The notes: a model not told the origin generated them from the letters alone. Shown: positions 30,864 through 40,271, counted from the stretch's first letter. The stretch is DNA of 64,000 bases from Ciceribacter ferrooxidans (GCF_004137355.1 NZ_SDVB01000253.1:186001-250000); one strand, 5' to 3'. Numbers and translations: made by a program.

Positions 30864-31556
30864 TCAGAAATCCAGATCAGCGTAGTGCGATACCGGCGTC
30901 AGCCCGCGCACGCGCTCGGCAAGCAGCGGGCGGAAGGATGGGCGGGACTTAAGCCGCTGATACCACTCCTTGACGACAGGTGCTTCCGACCAGTCGATCT
31001 CGCCGAGATAGTCGAGAACGGAGATTGCCGCGGCCGCCGCAAGATCGGCGTAACTCAGCCGGTCCCCCGCCAGCCAGGGGCGCGAGCCGGAGAGCCAGGC
31101 CAGGTATTTCATGTGCTGCCGGATGTTGTTGCGTGCCGTGCGCAGTACCTTGCTGTCGGGTGCTCCGCCGCCGAGCCCATTAGGGATCTGCAGCTTGTGA
31201 ACGCGCTCCCGCACCAGAGGCCGGGTGACGTCCTGCTCCATTTTCTGCAGAAACCATTCGGTGAGACGGCGAATCTCGGCTCTCTGGAACGGGTCTTCGG
31301 CCAAAAGCCGGCGGTCGCGCTTCAGCACTCCATGGGTTTCGTCCAGGAATTCGGAAATCACCGTCGGCCCGCAAAGCGCGCGCATATTGTCGTCAACATA
31401 GACCGGTAGCGTCCCCGCCGGATTGAGCGCCAGGAATTCTCTGCGTTTTTCCCAGGTCTGCTCTTCCACCAGGTCGGCTGGAAAGCCGTATTCCGACAGG
31501 ACCAGCCGGATGAACCGGGACGCGGTCGACATGGGATGATGATACAATGTTGGCAT
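30864..31556 (-). CDS. Glutathione S-transferase family protein
   Basis: 230 residues from MPTLYHHPMSTASRFIRLVLSEYG. The thioredoxin-fold domain carries LNPAGTLPVYVDD (cis-Pro) and SEFLDETHG (glutathione-contacting Glu/Ser region); the helical C-terminus has LAGDRLSYADLAAAAAISVLDYL, the conserved N-capping motif. Function is probably glutathione conjugation or dehalogenation; the substrate is unknown. Thirteen bases from queG, so perhaps in the same operon. Confidence 0.9.
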   Translation of the reverse strand: MPTLYHHPMSTASRFIRLVLSEYGFPADLVEEQTWEKRREFLALNPAGTLPVYVDDNMRALCGPTVISEFLDETHGVLKRDRRLLAEDPFQRAEIRRLTEWFLQKMEQDVTRPLVRERVHKLQIPNGLGGGAPDSKVLRTARNNIRQHMKYLAWLSGSRPWLAGDRLSYADLAAAAAISVLDYLGEIDWSEAPVVKEWYQRLKSRPSFRPLLAERVRGLTPVSHYADLDF

Positions 31557-31716
31557 TTTTGTCCGCATTCTCTACTGCTGAGACGCCACGGCGACTGGAC
31601 GCTTCTCGCCCCGCCTCGCACGGCTGGCCATAGCCACGGTCTCCAAGCTATAGGTTCTCGGCCCCCTCAATACAAGCGAATCAACCCTTTCGCCAGCGGC
31701 ACCACAAGGACTTTTC

Positions 31717-32523
31717 ATGGAAGACCAATCGATCGTCAGCGCGCTCCTTCTCGGCCTCGTCGAGGGGCTGACGGAATTCATCCCCGTTTCCTCCACCGCC
31801 CATGTGCTGCTCGCCGGGCACTTTCTCGGCTTCCGTTCGCCCGGAAACACCTTTGCGGTACTGATCCAGCTCGGCGCCATCCTGGCGATCCTCAGCGTCT
31901 ATGCACAGAAGCTCGTCGGCATCGCGGTGACGCTGCCATCCAGCGCCCGCAGCCGTCATTTCGTCTTGTCTATTTTGGTTGCCTTCTTGCCGGCGGCGGT
32001 CATCGGAGCATTGGCACACGGTTTCATCAAATCGGTTCTCTTCGAAACGCCGGCGCTGATGTGCACTGTACTCATCCTCGGCGGTCTCGTGCTGCTCTGG
32101 ATTGATCGTCAGGCGCTCACACCTCGTTACACCGACGTGATGCAGTATTCCCTGCCGCTCGCCTTCAAGATCGGCCTTTGTCAATGCGTGGCGATGATCC
32201 CGGGTGTCTCCCGCTCGGGCGCGACCATCGTCGGCGCTCTGCTGCTCGGCGCGGATAAGCGGTCAGCGGCGGAGTTTTCCTTCTTTCTCGCGATGCCGAC
32301 CATGGTCGGCGCCTTCACGCTCGATCTTTACAAGAACCGCAATGCGCTGAATTTCGACGACACCGCGCTCATCGCCATCGGCTTCGTCGCGGCCTTCATC
32401 TCTGCCCTGCTGGTGGTCAAAAGCCTGCTCAACTATGTTTCGAAGCGCGGCTATGCATTTTTCGCTTGGTGGCGCATTGCCGTCGGCGGCTTGGGCCTGG
32501 CAGCGCTGGCTCTCGGATTCTGA
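31717..32523 (+). CDS. uppP: Undecaprenyl-diphosphatase (BacA family)
   Basis: 268 residues, about eight membrane segments. [20 protein letters not shown] carries the conserved (E/Q)xxxE block with PVSS, and [19 protein letters not shown] is the second BacA motif. It dephosphorylates undecaprenyl pyrophosphate to recycle the lipid carrier for peptidoglycan and other envelope polymers. It is followed by a GC-rich hairpin. Confidence 0.96.
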   Translation: MEDQSIVSALLLGLVEGLTEFIPVSSTAHVLLAGHFLGFRSPGNTFAVLIQLGAILAILSVYAQKLVGIAVTLPSSARSRHFVLSILVAFLPAAVIGALAHGFIKSVLFETPALMCTVLILGGLVLLWIDRQALTPRYTDVMQYSLPLAFKIGLCQCVAMIPGVSRSGATIVGALLLGADKRSAAEFSFFLAMPTMVGAFTLDLYKNRNALNFDDTALIAIGFVAAFISALLVVKSLLNYVSKRGYAFFAWWRIAVGGLGLAALALGF

Positions 32524-32532
32524 GGCCGAGAC

Positions 32533-32554
32533 CGGGCGCCCTGCGGGGCGCCCG
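32533..32554. terminator. Bidirectional hairpin after uppP
   Basis: A nine-base stem formed by GGGCGCCC (32534-32541) and its copy (32546-32553) plus a flanking C-G pair, with loop TGCG. No U run follows on the plus strand, so termination there would be hairpin-only. It separates convergent uppP and the small secreted protein gene. Confidence 0.6.
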
Positions 32555-32570
32555 AAGATTTCGACGCAGA

Positions 32571-32729
32571 TCAGCGGGTGGTCGGGATCGACGCCGTGCT
32601 GCAGGGGTCGACGCCATAGGCCGGTGCGCAGTTCGATCTGCCCGCGACGCCCGTCGAGGGCGCCATGAACGAACCTGCCATGATGACCAGTGCCGCACAC
32701 GCAAAAAAGAGTGCGATAGACTTACCCAT
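32571..32729 (-). CDS. Small secreted protein, 52 residues
   Basis: A short reverse-strand gene: MGKSIALFFACAALVIMAGS forms a hydrophobic signal or anchor, and the mature tail has two cysteines (SNCAPAYGVDPCST). It runs from the ATG at 32729 to TGA at 32571, with GAGAGG seven bases before the start. It lies between the hairpin after uppP and the NDUFA9-like gene. No family is recognised; it may be real because signal, RBS and terminator context agree. Confidence 0.5.
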   Translation of the reverse strand: MGKSIALFFACAALVIMAGSFMAPSTGVAGRSNCAPAYGVDPCSTASIPTTR

Positions 32730-32921
32730 AAATCTGCCTCTCGGAATGATGGTCTGCGTCCCGTCAGCGCAATGGCGAAGCGCCCGAACGCGGTGGACGA
32801 TCTACGCATTGCCAGCCGTTTCTTCAATAGAAGATCTTGCTGAACCTTCGGTTAACAAAGGTAATTTGCCACTGCGTCATTTGTGCAACGCAGCAGTGGC
32901 GCGCATCGCAAGGAGAACGCG

Positions 32922-33902
32922 TCACGCCTCCTTGCCGGCTCCTGTGAATTGCCCGTGCGGGCGGTACTGCACGAGGTAGGAGGGAAGGATCGATTCCAGC
33001 GTAACCGGAGTAATCCCCATCGCTTCGAGCGTGCGACCTTCGGCCCTCGCTGCCTCGGAGACGACGTTGTCCTTCTTCAGGAGTTTCACCTGGTCGCCGG
33101 TGAGCGGCGGTTTGATGAAGGGCACGAGCGACATGAGGCCGGCGAGCAATGAAGCCACGCCGAACGGCAGGCTCAGGAAGCCGCGACGGCGCTCGACCGT
33201 CGTCAGCATGACCTCCATGCATTCGCGGAAGGAGAGGACTTCCCGCCCGCCGAGTTCGTAAATCTTGCCGCGCGCGAGCTTGCCGTCGACGGAGCGGGCG
33301 ACCGCTTCAGCCACATCGCCGACATGCACCGGCTGGAACCTGGTCTTGCCGCCACCGATCAACGGCAGGAACGGCGCCTTGCGGGCCATGGCGGCAAACT
33401 TGTTGAAGAAACTGTCCTCGGGTCCGAAGATGATCGAAGGTCGCATGATGACGGCATCCGGCTTGGTCGAGAGGATCGCGGCCTCCGACTTGCCCTTTGT
33501 AACCGCATACTGCGATTCGGAGTTCACGTCCGCGCCGATGGCCGAGATATGGGTCAGGGTCGCGCCGGCATTGCGGGCGGCTTCCGCCACTGCGCGGGCG
33601 CCAAAGTCCTGGACGGCGTCGAAACGATTGCGTCCGCTCTCGAAGAGAATGCCCACGCAGTTGACGACATGGTCGGTTCCCTCGACCGCCTTGTCGACCG
33701 AGGCGCGGTAGCGCAGGTTTGCCTGGACGAGCGAAATCTGGCCGACATTGCCGAGCGGCAGCAGGAAGCCTGCGAGATCCGGCCGCCGGACCGCGACGCG
33801 GATGCGGTATCCGCGGCGGGCGAGCGCGCGCACGATATGCCGACCGACGAAACCCGATCCACCAAACACGGTCACGAGCGGTGGAAGATTGGACAGGGTC
33901 AT
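32922..33902 (-). CDS. NAD-binding protein of the complex I NDUFA9 family
   Basis: 326 residues. VTVFGGSGFVGRHIVRALARRGY is an SDR-type glycine-rich loop; LTHISAIGADVNSESQYAVTKGKSE and MRPSIIFGPEDSFFNKFA are the NDUFA9-like atypical SDR segments. The last 110 residues differ from classical SDRs. Homologues occur as complex I accessory-like proteins in alphaproteobacteria. No nuo genes are in the window, so a direct complex I role here is unproven. Confidence 0.83.
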   Translation of the reverse strand: MTLSNLPPLVTVFGGSGFVGRHIVRALARRGYRIRVAVRRPDLAGFLLPLGNVGQISLVQANLRYRASVDKAVEGTDHVVNCVGILFESGRNRFDAVQDFGARAVAEAARNAGATLTHISAIGADVNSESQYAVTKGKSEAAILSTKPDAVIMRPSIIFGPEDSFFNKFAAMARKAPFLPLIGGGKTRFQPVHVGDVAEAVARSVDGKLARGKIYELGGREVLSFRECMEVMLTTVERRRGFLSLPFGVASLLAGLMSLVPFIKPPLTGDQVKLLKKDNVVSEAARAEGRTLEAMGITPVTLESILPSYLVQYRPHGQFTGAGKEA

Positions 33903-34016
33903 TGGCAGGCTCCCTCGGAGAGAATTGGGCAGTGTGGCTTCAAGCTGTCTATTAGACGAATCGCTTCGCGACGTGAAGTGCCATCGCGCCGCAGAAAGGT
34001 CGTGTGGATCGGCGTT

Positions 34017-34304
34017 TCAGACGCCTTCGACCACGACCATCTCGGCATCCGCCACTTCCTGACGGATCTTTGCGGCGATCTGGTATTCCGGCGAATTGTA
34101 GCAGTCGACGGCGGCCTGATGGGACGGGAATTCGATCACGACATTGCGTGCGCGGGCCTTTCCTTCGAGCTCCGTGAAGGCGCCGCCGCGGGCGAGAAAG
34201 GTTGCGCCGTACTTTTCGAAGGCCGGTTTTGCCGCCGCGACATAGTCCTTGTAACGCTCCGGATCACGGATATCGACGCGGGCAATCCAATAACCTTTGG
34301 GCAT
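34017..34304 (-). CDS. DUF1330 family protein
   Basis: 95 residues. MPKGYWIARVDIRDPERYKDYVAAAKPAFEKYGATFLARGG matches the DUF1330 ferredoxin-like fold, with the VVIEFPSHQAAVDCYNSPEYQIAAKIRQ second half. This is an EthD/dimeric alpha-beta barrel relative of unknown substrate. Transcribed away from the beta-helix protein gene. Confidence 0.88.
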   Translation of the reverse strand: MPKGYWIARVDIRDPERYKDYVAAAKPAFEKYGATFLARGGAFTELEGKARARNVVIEFPSHQAAVDCYNSPEYQIAAKIRQEVADAEMVVVEGV

Positions 34305-34434
34305 CCTGTCCTCCTGTCTGGTCTGTTCAGGCGGTTTTGAGTGAATTCGCCGGGAGGGTCAAGTTTGTTCATTTCGGGCTAAGGTGCGGGTCGTATGTTC
34401 TGGAATCAGATCACATCCGCAGAGGGAGCCTACA

Positions 34435-35508
34435 TTGAAGCCATGGTCCCGATTGGGAGCGTCCGGTCGCACGGTCTTTCCTGTTTTCATTATGATTTCC
34501 GTCACAACGATGATTGTCAGTTTGGCATGGTCAACCGACGCGCAGGCGAAGATGTGCGATGCGACCTTCTACGAAACGCTGAGAAGTGTGCCCCACGGAA
34601 AGGATGATCGGATCACCGTGGATTGCGACCTTCAACTGAGGCCGGACGACGTAATTACCCGGAAACTGGTGTTCGCCGGTGATGCTGCTTCGGGTGTCAG
34701 CCTCGATTGTCGCGGCGCGACACTCGGCAGTGCCAAAATGAAATACGGCGTAAGCGCGCCGACCGTTCTCGTGAGATCTCAGAAGTTGCCCGGTAGTTCC
34801 GGCTGGAGCGTCCCGCGAAACATCCGGATCACGAACTGCAAGATCATCGGAAACATACGCCTGACGGGTCTCGGTCCCAACGGGGAAGCCGAGGAGGTAC
34901 GAAAATCGTCGCTCAATCGGGATCACACCGCGAATGCGCAGCGGAACGCCCCCTCCGGCATTGACCTGAAGAACGTTTCGATCGAGGCGGTCGGCACGAT
35001 CCCCCTTTATTTCGGCCCGGGGGTGACGAAGTCATCGCTGACGAACTCGACCATACGTGGAAAATCGGCGAAGACCGCCATCTATCTGGATGCGGAATCG
35101 GCCGAAAACGTCATTGCCGGCAATCGCTTCTCCGTCAAAGCCGGCCGCGAAGTGATCGCGGTCGACGGTTCAGCGCGAAACGTTATCTCGGGCAATATCT
35201 TTAAAAACCCCGAGAAAGGCGGTATTTTCGTCTATCGCAACTGCGGCGAAGGGGGAACCATTCGCCACCAGGAACCTAGGTCCAACCAGGTCATCGACAA
35301 TCGCTTCGTGTACCGTTCGAGCATCGTTGCCTATCCGGCAATATGGCTCAACCACCGGGATGTGGGGAAATGGTACTGCAAGGTCGATCCGAGATATCCC
35401 TTCGGCAGCAGTCTTGATCCGCGTGATCGGGCGATTGACAACGTTCTCGCCGGAAACCGCTTCGAGGGCGCAATATCCCCCACGGTGCTCAACACCGAGC
35501 GAAAATAG
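34435..35508 (+). CDS. Exported protein with right-handed beta-helix repeats
   Basis: About 357 residues. The best start is the TTG at 34435 with GAGGGAG six bases upstream; earlier in-frame codons lack such a site. The N-terminus has a signal segment (FIMISVTTMIVSLAWSTDAQA). The body has repeated NVISGNIF, NVIAGNRF and IDNVLAGNRFEGA strands, the pattern of parallel beta-helix (NosD/pectate-lyase-like) proteins. It is probably periplasmic or secreted and may bind or cleave polysaccharide. No catalytic site could be assigned. Confidence 0.65.
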   Translation: MKPWSRLGASGRTVFPVFIMISVTTMIVSLAWSTDAQAKMCDATFYETLRSVPHGKDDRITVDCDLQLRPDDVITRKLVFAGDAASGVSLDCRGATLGSAKMKYGVSAPTVLVRSQKLPGSSGWSVPRNIRITNCKIIGNIRLTGLGPNGEAEEVRKSSLNRDHTANAQRNAPSGIDLKNVSIEAVGTIPLYFGPGVTKSSLTNSTIRGKSAKTAIYLDAESAENVIAGNRFSVKAGREVIAVDGSARNVISGNIFKNPEKGGIFVYRNCGEGGTIRHQEPRSNQVIDNRFVYRSSIVAYPAIWLNHRDVGKWYCKVDPRYPFGSSLDPRDRAIDNVLAGNRFEGAISPTVLNTERK

Positions 35509-35532
35509 CGGCACCCGCATCAGTGCCGAGGT

Positions 35533-36225
35533 TCAGAGGACCTCGGCCATTTCTGCGAGGATGGCGCGCGCCGCCTCCTTCGGATCCTGCGCCTTGACGA
35601 TGGGCCGGGCGACGACGAGGTGGCTGGAGCCCGCCTTGAGCGCGTCGGCGGGTGTCATGACCCGCTTCTGGTCACCGCGATCTGCACCGGCCGGCCGGAT
35701 GCCCGGTGTGACGAGCGCCATGTCGGGACCGATGACCTTGCGAACGGCGCGCGCCTCTTCTGCCGAGCAGACGATGCCGCCCATGCCGGCCGCACGTGCC
35801 TGCTCGGCCCTGCGAAGGACGAGGGTGTGCGGATCGTATTCGTAGCCGGCCTCGATGAGATCGCCTTCGTCCATGGACGTCAGCACGGTCACTCCGAGCA
35901 GGCAGAGGCCGGAGCCTTTGGCGGCCTCGACCGCCGCACGCATCGCCTTTGGATAGGCGTGGAGCGTCAGCATCGACATCCCCATCTTCGCAATGTTCTC
36001 GACACCCGAGGCGACGGTGTTGTCGATGTCGAGCAGCTTCATGTCCAGGAAGATCTTCTTGCCCGATGCGGCGAGATCGCGGGCGAATTCCAGCCCGCCG
36101 GCAAAGGCCAGCTGGTAACCGATCTTGTAGAAGAGGATGTCGTCCGAAAGCTTGTCGACGATCGTTTCGGCTTCACGCAGCGTCGGTACGTCGAGCCCGA
36201 CGATGAGGCGTTCTCGTGCGGTCAA
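35533..36225 (-). CDS. pyrF: Orotidine-5'-phosphate decarboxylase
   Basis: 230 residues from a TTG start (36225) that overlaps the upstream phosphatase stop as TTGA, with GGGAG eight bases before it. [49 protein letters not shown] (the Asp/Lys catalytic cluster) and [24 protein letters not shown] are OMP decarboxylase signatures. It makes UMP in pyrimidine synthesis. A 14-residue longer product from an earlier start is possible but lies inside the upstream gene. Confidence 0.94.
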   Translation of the reverse strand: MTARERLIVGLDVPTLREAETIVDKLSDDILFYKIGYQLAFAGGLEFARDLAASGKKIFLDMKLLDIDNTVASGVENIAKMGMSMLTLHAYPKAMRAAVEAAKGSGLCLLGVTVLTSMDEGDLIEAGYEYDPHTLVLRRAEQARAAGMGGIVCSAEEARAVRKVIGPDMALVTPGIRPAGADRGDQKRVMTPADALKAGSSHLVVARPIVKAQDPKEAARAILAEMAEVL

Positions 36226-36812
36226 GGGTTCACTCCCGGCCAGTTTTCCATCGCCGTCCAGTCGCACGTGACGCGGCGATCTGCAAGGGAGAAGGCAAAC
36301 AGATTACCGCCGCCTCCGGGTTGGTCCTTGCTGCAGGAAATGAGAACGCCGGCAAGACGGCATCTCAAGAGGGTTCCGACGCCGCCGTGGCCAACAAAGG
36401 CGATGGGTCTTGCGGGATCATGGCCGGCGAGGGCGGCTTCCACGGCGCGGACGATCCGTCGTTGGGCGTCGATCGCCTTTTCCCATCCCCGGAAGCTCTC
36501 GGTAGGATGGGCGAAGAACCAGTCGGCCGCCTTCTCGAATTCTGACGGCGAGAGGAATCCTGTCGCGGACCGGTCGTTCTCATGCATTGCGTCGACCGTC
36601 TCGTAGTCGATATCCGCCGCCTCAGCGAGAATCGCCGCTGTCTCCATTGCCTTGATTTCGGCACTTGAGACGATGCGTCTGAGCCGGCTCACCCACAGCA
36701 GGGCCGAAGCGGCTCGAGCTCGACTCACGCCAATGTCGGAAAGTCCCCATTGCGGAACGGGTATATCGGGATCGACCCGGACCTGCGGATGGGTGATGTA
36801 AAGCGCGAACAT
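36222..36812 (-). CDS. Histidine phosphatase superfamily protein with atypical active-site motif
   Basis: 196 residues. The usual LxRHG at the N-terminus reads LYITHPQV, so the first catalytic Arg and Gly are replaced; the second conserved Arg (in SSxxxRAxxTA) reads [11 protein letters not shown]. The second His motif [11 protein letters not shown] is intact and [13 protein letters not shown] precedes it. It is thus a diverged phosphoglycerate-mutase-like fold whose phosphatase activity is questionable. Coupled to pyrF by overlap and six bases from pmtA. Confidence 0.75.
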   Translation of the reverse strand: MFALYITHPQVRVDPDIPVPQWGLSDIGVSRARAASALLWVSRLRRIVSSAEIKAMETAAILAEAADIDYETVDAMHENDRSATGFLSPSEFEKAADWFFAHPTESFRGWEKAIDAQRRIVRAVEAALAGHDPARPIAFVGHGGVGTLLRCRLAGVLISCSKDQPGGGGNLFAFSLADRRVTCDWTAMENWPGVNP

Positions 36813-36818
36813 CGCCGG

Positions 36819-37412
36819 CTATGCCCGGCGATAGATCCAGAGCTGCGCCGGCGGGATGTTGCGGACGATGAAGTCGAAGTGCTGGATGTGATAGCTATGG
36901 GGCTTCGCAATGATCGGCGATACCGGTCCATAGGAAATCTGCACCACCGGACGGCCGGGCGGCAGGCGGTCGAGGAGGCTTTCCAGCAGCCGGATCCGAT
37001 CCTGCATCGGGAAGTTCAAGAGCGGAACGGCGGAAACGACGGAATCAAACTTCTGGCCCGCGAGCGCTCCAAGCGTGTGGTCGAGATTGAAGGCGTCGCC
37101 GTGGATGAAGTTCACCGCCGGATAGGTTTCCTTGAGGTGATTGTAGAAGTCCTCGGAATACTCGACGGAGACCAGCCTTTCCGCCGGTATGCCGCGCGCG
37201 AGGATCGCCTTGGTGATCACCCCGGTACCGGGACCGAGTTCCAGGACCGGCAACCCGGAGTTCGGATTGACGATGCTCGCCATCTTCTTTGCGGTGATCG
37301 AGGAGGTCGGGACGATCGCGCCGACCAGCTTCGGTCCCTGCATCATGCCTTTGAAGAACCGGATCTCCTCGTCGAACTTCTTCTCGAACCGTTCCTTCAG
37401 ACGTCGTACCAT
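36819..37412 (-). CDS. pmtA: Phosphatidylethanolamine N-methyltransferase, PmtA (Sinorhizobium type)
   Basis: 197 residues. VLELGPGTGVITKAILARGI is motif I of a SAM methyltransferase, followed by LVSVEYSEDFYNHLKETYP, VNFIHGDAFNLD and SVVSAVPLLNFP. The combination and length match the Sinorhizobium-type PmtA that methylates phosphatidylethanolamine to phosphatidylcholine at the inner membrane; the family resembles rRNA dimethylases. It begins 138 bases before the dnaN stop, in the same direction. Confidence 0.9.
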   Translation of the reverse strand: MVRRLKERFEKKFDEEIRFFKGMMQGPKLVGAIVPTSSITAKKMASIVNPNSGLPVLELGPGTGVITKAILARGIPAERLVSVEYSEDFYNHLKETYPAVNFIHGDAFNLDHTLGALAGQKFDSVVSAVPLLNFPMQDRIRLLESLLDRLPPGRPVVQISYGPVSPIIAKPHSYHIQHFDFIVRNIPPAQLWIYRRA

Positions 37413-37550
37413 GGCCTAACCCTCACCAGAGACCGATTATGCAAAAACCGCAGCGGTCACACTGGGGCTATGTTGCGCCGCTTTGTCGCAAAAACAAGGC
37501 TAAATGGCGCGCATAGAGCAGAAATCCAACGGATTCGACCGAGCGGTCCC

Positions 37551-38669
37551 TCAAACCCGCATCGGCATCAGCACGTAGAGTGCGTCATCGCCGGCCGTGT
37601 CGCGAATGAGCGTGGGCGAGCCGGCATCCGCAAGCATGAAGATCGCATCGTCTCCGGAGAGCTGAGCGGTGATATCGAGCAAGTACTTGGCGTTGAAGCC
37701 GATTTCCATCGAGTCGTTTTCGTATCCGACGGCCACTTCCTCGGTTGCGCTGCCCGAATCGGGATTGTTGACGGTGAGCATCAGATGACCGTCGGAGAGC
37801 GCGAGTTTCACGGCGCGCCCGCGTTCGGATGAGATGGTCGATACGCGGTCGACGGCCTGGGCGAAGGTCTGACAATCGACCCGCATCTCCTTGTCGTTCG
37901 CTGTCGGGATAACCCGCTGGTAGTCCGGGAATGTGCCGTCGATCAGCTTCGAGGTCATGACGATCGAGCCGATGGTGAAGCGGATCTTTGCGTCCGACAC
38001 TTCGATGGTGACGACGAGATCCGGGTTGTCGACCAGCTTCTGCAGTTCGCCGACCGTCTTGCGAGGGATGATGATGCCAGGCATGCCCTCGGAGCCGGAC
38101 GGGGCCTCCACGTCGGCGCGCGCCAGCCGGTGGCCATCGGTCGCTACAGCGCGCAGCTTCAACGTTCCGGCGCTCTCGATCGTGTGAAGGAAGATGCCGT
38201 TCAGGTAGTAGCGGGTCTCCTCCGTCGAGATCGCAAACTGCGTGCGATCGATCAACATCTTGAGATCGGAGGCCTTCAGCTTGAAGGCGTGGCTGAAGGT
38301 GCCGGCGGTAAGATCCGGGAAGTCCGATTCCGGCAGGCACTGCAGCGAAAACTTGGAGCGGCCGGAGGCGACCGTCATCGAGGCGCCGTCCGGCGTGGTT
38401 GCGAGCAGGACTTCGGCGCCGTCCGGCAGCTTGCGGACGATCTCGTAAAGAAGGTGGGCCGGTACGGTCGTTGCACCGGCCTGCTCGACCATGGCGGGCG
38501 TCGCCTCGGTGATCTCGAGGTCCAGGTCGGTTGCCTTCATGTCGAGGCTGGCGCCTTCCGCCCGCAGCAGCACGTTAGACAGGATCGGGATGGTGTTGCG
38601 ACGTTCGACCACGCGATGAACATGGTTCAGCGATTTGAGAAGGTTGGACCGTTCAAGTGTGATACGCAT
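37551..38669 (-). CDS. dnaN: DNA polymerase III beta sliding clamp
   Basis: 372 residues from MRITLERSNLLKSLNHVHRVVERRNTIPILSNVLL, the family start; the longer upstream open frame is not conserved-looking. YYLNGIFLH, TDGHRLARAD, FPDYQRVIP and the C-terminal DALYVLMPMRV are the diagnostic clamp segments. It tethers the replicative polymerase to DNA. It is not next to dnaA here, as is usual in rhizobia. Confidence 0.98.
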   Translation of the reverse strand: MRITLERSNLLKSLNHVHRVVERRNTIPILSNVLLRAEGASLDMKATDLDLEITEATPAMVEQAGATTVPAHLLYEIVRKLPDGAEVLLATTPDGASMTVASGRSKFSLQCLPESDFPDLTAGTFSHAFKLKASDLKMLIDRTQFAISTEETRYYLNGIFLHTIESAGTLKLRAVATDGHRLARADVEAPSGSEGMPGIIIPRKTVGELQKLVDNPDLVVTIEVSDAKIRFTIGSIVMTSKLIDGTFPDYQRVIPTANDKEMRVDCQTFAQAVDRVSTISSERGRAVKLALSDGHLMLTVNNPDSGSATEEVAVGYENDSMEIGFNAKYLLDITAQLSGDDAIFMLADAGSPTLIRDTAGDDALYVLMPMRV

Positions 38670-38891
38670 AGACTTTACCGCTTTCGACCTGTCGCCATCC
38701 GGGGAGCTGGAATGGCCGCAATATGACGCCGCGCTGTTCGTCGGCCGGAGAATGTGGACGCGCAAAATGGCAGCAAAAGGCGGTCGATTGCAAGAGCCAT
38801 CACGCGCGGACGGAGCGAATGGGCATTGTATCTTGTTCAAAGATCGATGCTGAACCATAAAGGCGCTGTCATCCCCGAAAGGACGCCTATT

Positions 38892-39806
38892 GTGACTGAC
38901 ATCCGGAAGGACGCCGCGGCCTCCCCGAAGACCTATCGTCTCCACGATGCGGTGATCTCCGCCCGGCCGCTCGAACCTGCGCTCTATTTGGTCGCAACGC
39001 CGATCGGCAACCTTGGCGATATCACGTTGCGGGCGCTCGAGGTGCTTGCCGGCGCGGATGTGCTAGCCTGCGAGGATACGCGCGTCACCCGCGTTCTGCT
39101 CGATCGCTACGGTATCCATAACCGGCCGATCGCCTACCACGAACACAATGCCGAGGTGGCGGGCCCGAAATTACTCGCCACCCTGGCGGAAGGAAAATCC
39201 GTGGCGCTGGTTTCCGATGCCGGCACGCCGCTCGTCTCCGACCCAGGCTATCGTCTGGGACGCATGGCGATCGATGCCGGTCACCGGGTGGTGCCGATCC
39301 CCGGGCCTTCGGCCCCGCTGGCGGCCCTCGTCGGCTCCGGCCTGCCCAATGACGCCTTCTTCTTCGCCGGGTTCCTGCCAACGAAGGACAAGGCGCGGCG
39401 GGATCGCCTGGAGGAGGTGCGGGAGGTCCCAGGCACGCTGCTGTTCTTCGAGTCGCCGCACCGTATCGGCGACACGCTGGCTGCCGCGTCGGATGTGCTC
39501 GGTGTCGGCAGGCAAGCTTGCGTGTGCCGCGAACTGACCAAGACCTTCGAGGAGTTCCGGCGCGGTACCCTCGCAGAACTTGCGGATTACTATGGTGGTG
39601 ACCGCGCTGTGAAGGGCGAGATCGTGCTGGTGATCGGTCCGCCTGCTCCCCCCGAGGCGCCGGCGCAGGACGATGTCGACACACTCCTGAAGCGCCTTGC
39701 TGCCGACCTCCCCGCCGGTAAGGTGGCAACCGAGGCGGCAAGGCGGACGGGTCTATCTCGCAAGGACCTCTACCAGCGGATTCTCGAACTCAAGGACGAG
39801 GGATGA
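38892..39806 (+). CDS. rsmI: 16S rRNA 2'-O-ribose C1402 methyltransferase RsmI
   Basis: About 304 residues from a GTG with AAAGGA eight bases upstream; an ATG at 38847 would add 15 residues. ALYLVATPIGNLGDITLRALEVLAGADVLACEDTR, SDAGTPLVSDPG and FFAGFLPTKDKAR are the tetrapyrrole methylase-fold RsmI signatures. It modifies C1402 of 16S rRNA. The yraN start overlaps its stop by four bases, a conserved rsmI-yraN pairing. Confidence 0.95.
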   Translation: MTDIRKDAAASPKTYRLHDAVISARPLEPALYLVATPIGNLGDITLRALEVLAGADVLACEDTRVTRVLLDRYGIHNRPIAYHEHNAEVAGPKLLATLAEGKSVALVSDAGTPLVSDPGYRLGRMAIDAGHRVVPIPGPSAPLAALVGSGLPNDAFFFAGFLPTKDKARRDRLEEVREVPGTLLFFESPHRIGDTLAAASDVLGVGRQACVCRELTKTFEEFRRGTLAELADYYGGDRAVKGEIVLVIGPPAPPEAPAQDDVDTLLKRLAADLPAGKVATEAARRTGLSRKDLYQRILELKDEG

Positions 39807-40186
39807 GTACCGTCCGGCCGCAGGAGAGAAGACCCGACGGCCGGCGGCTCAGGGCGGAACGACGCGGGCGTTTGTCCGAATACGTTGCCGCGCTTTTTCT
39901 TCTTCTGAAGGGGTACCGCATTGTCGCCTTGCGCTTTCGTTGCCGCGCCGGCGAGATCGACATCATTGCGCGCAAAGGCACGATTGCCGTTTTCGTGGAG
40001 GTGAAGGCCCGCCGTCTGGAGCGCAGCGCCGTCGACGCCGTAAGCTTTCGCACCCAGAAGCGCATTCATGCGGCGAGCGACGTCTGGCTCTCGCGGCAAC
40101 CGGATTTTTCCAACCTCTCTTGCCGCTACGACATCGTTGCCGTCATGCCTTGGCGCCTGCCGAGGCATTTCGAAGACGCGTTTTAG
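39803..40186 (+). CDS. yraN: YraN/UPF0102 family protein
   Basis: 127 residues. AERRGRLSEYVAALFLLLKGYRIVALRFRCRAGEIDIIA and VFVEVKARR form the restriction-endonuclease-like core (Glu, Asp, ExK), characteristic of UPF0102. It is predicted to be an endonuclease-like DNA or RNA processing protein of unknown role. Start overlaps rsmI by ATGA. Confidence 0.93.
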   Translation: MSTVRPQERRPDGRRLRAERRGRLSEYVAALFLLLKGYRIVALRFRCRAGEIDIIARKGTIAVFVEVKARRLERSAVDAVSFRTQKRIHAASDVWLSRQPDFSNLSCRYDIVAVMPWRLPRHFEDAF

Positions 40187-40209
40187 ATCGCTGCGTAGGG
40201 TCGATGGAA

Positions 40210-40271
40210 GCGTCACGAAAGTGTCGTTGAATGGTCACGTCACCGTCATCGAACCGTCACCTACCGTTCAT
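40210..40271 (+). promoter_or_regulatory. Three tandem Pho boxes upstream of ugpB
   Basis: Six PhoB half-sites repeat with 11-base periodicity (7-base unit plus 4-base spacer): GCGTCAC, GTGTCGT, TGGTCAC, CCGTCAT, CCGTCAC, CGTTCAT. The pair at 40243-40260 (CCGTCAT, CGAA spacer, CCGTCAC) is an almost perfect Pho box. The last unit ends 134 bases before ugpB; CATTAG at 40279 could serve as the -10. The operon is therefore expected to be switched on by PhoB under phosphate starvation. Confidence 0.85.

Noticed and set aside
35509-35528. Hairpin CGGCAC...GTGCCG between the beta-helix gene and pyrF
   Set aside because: Six-base stem without a U run; too weak to be called as a terminator although the location between convergent genes is suitable.
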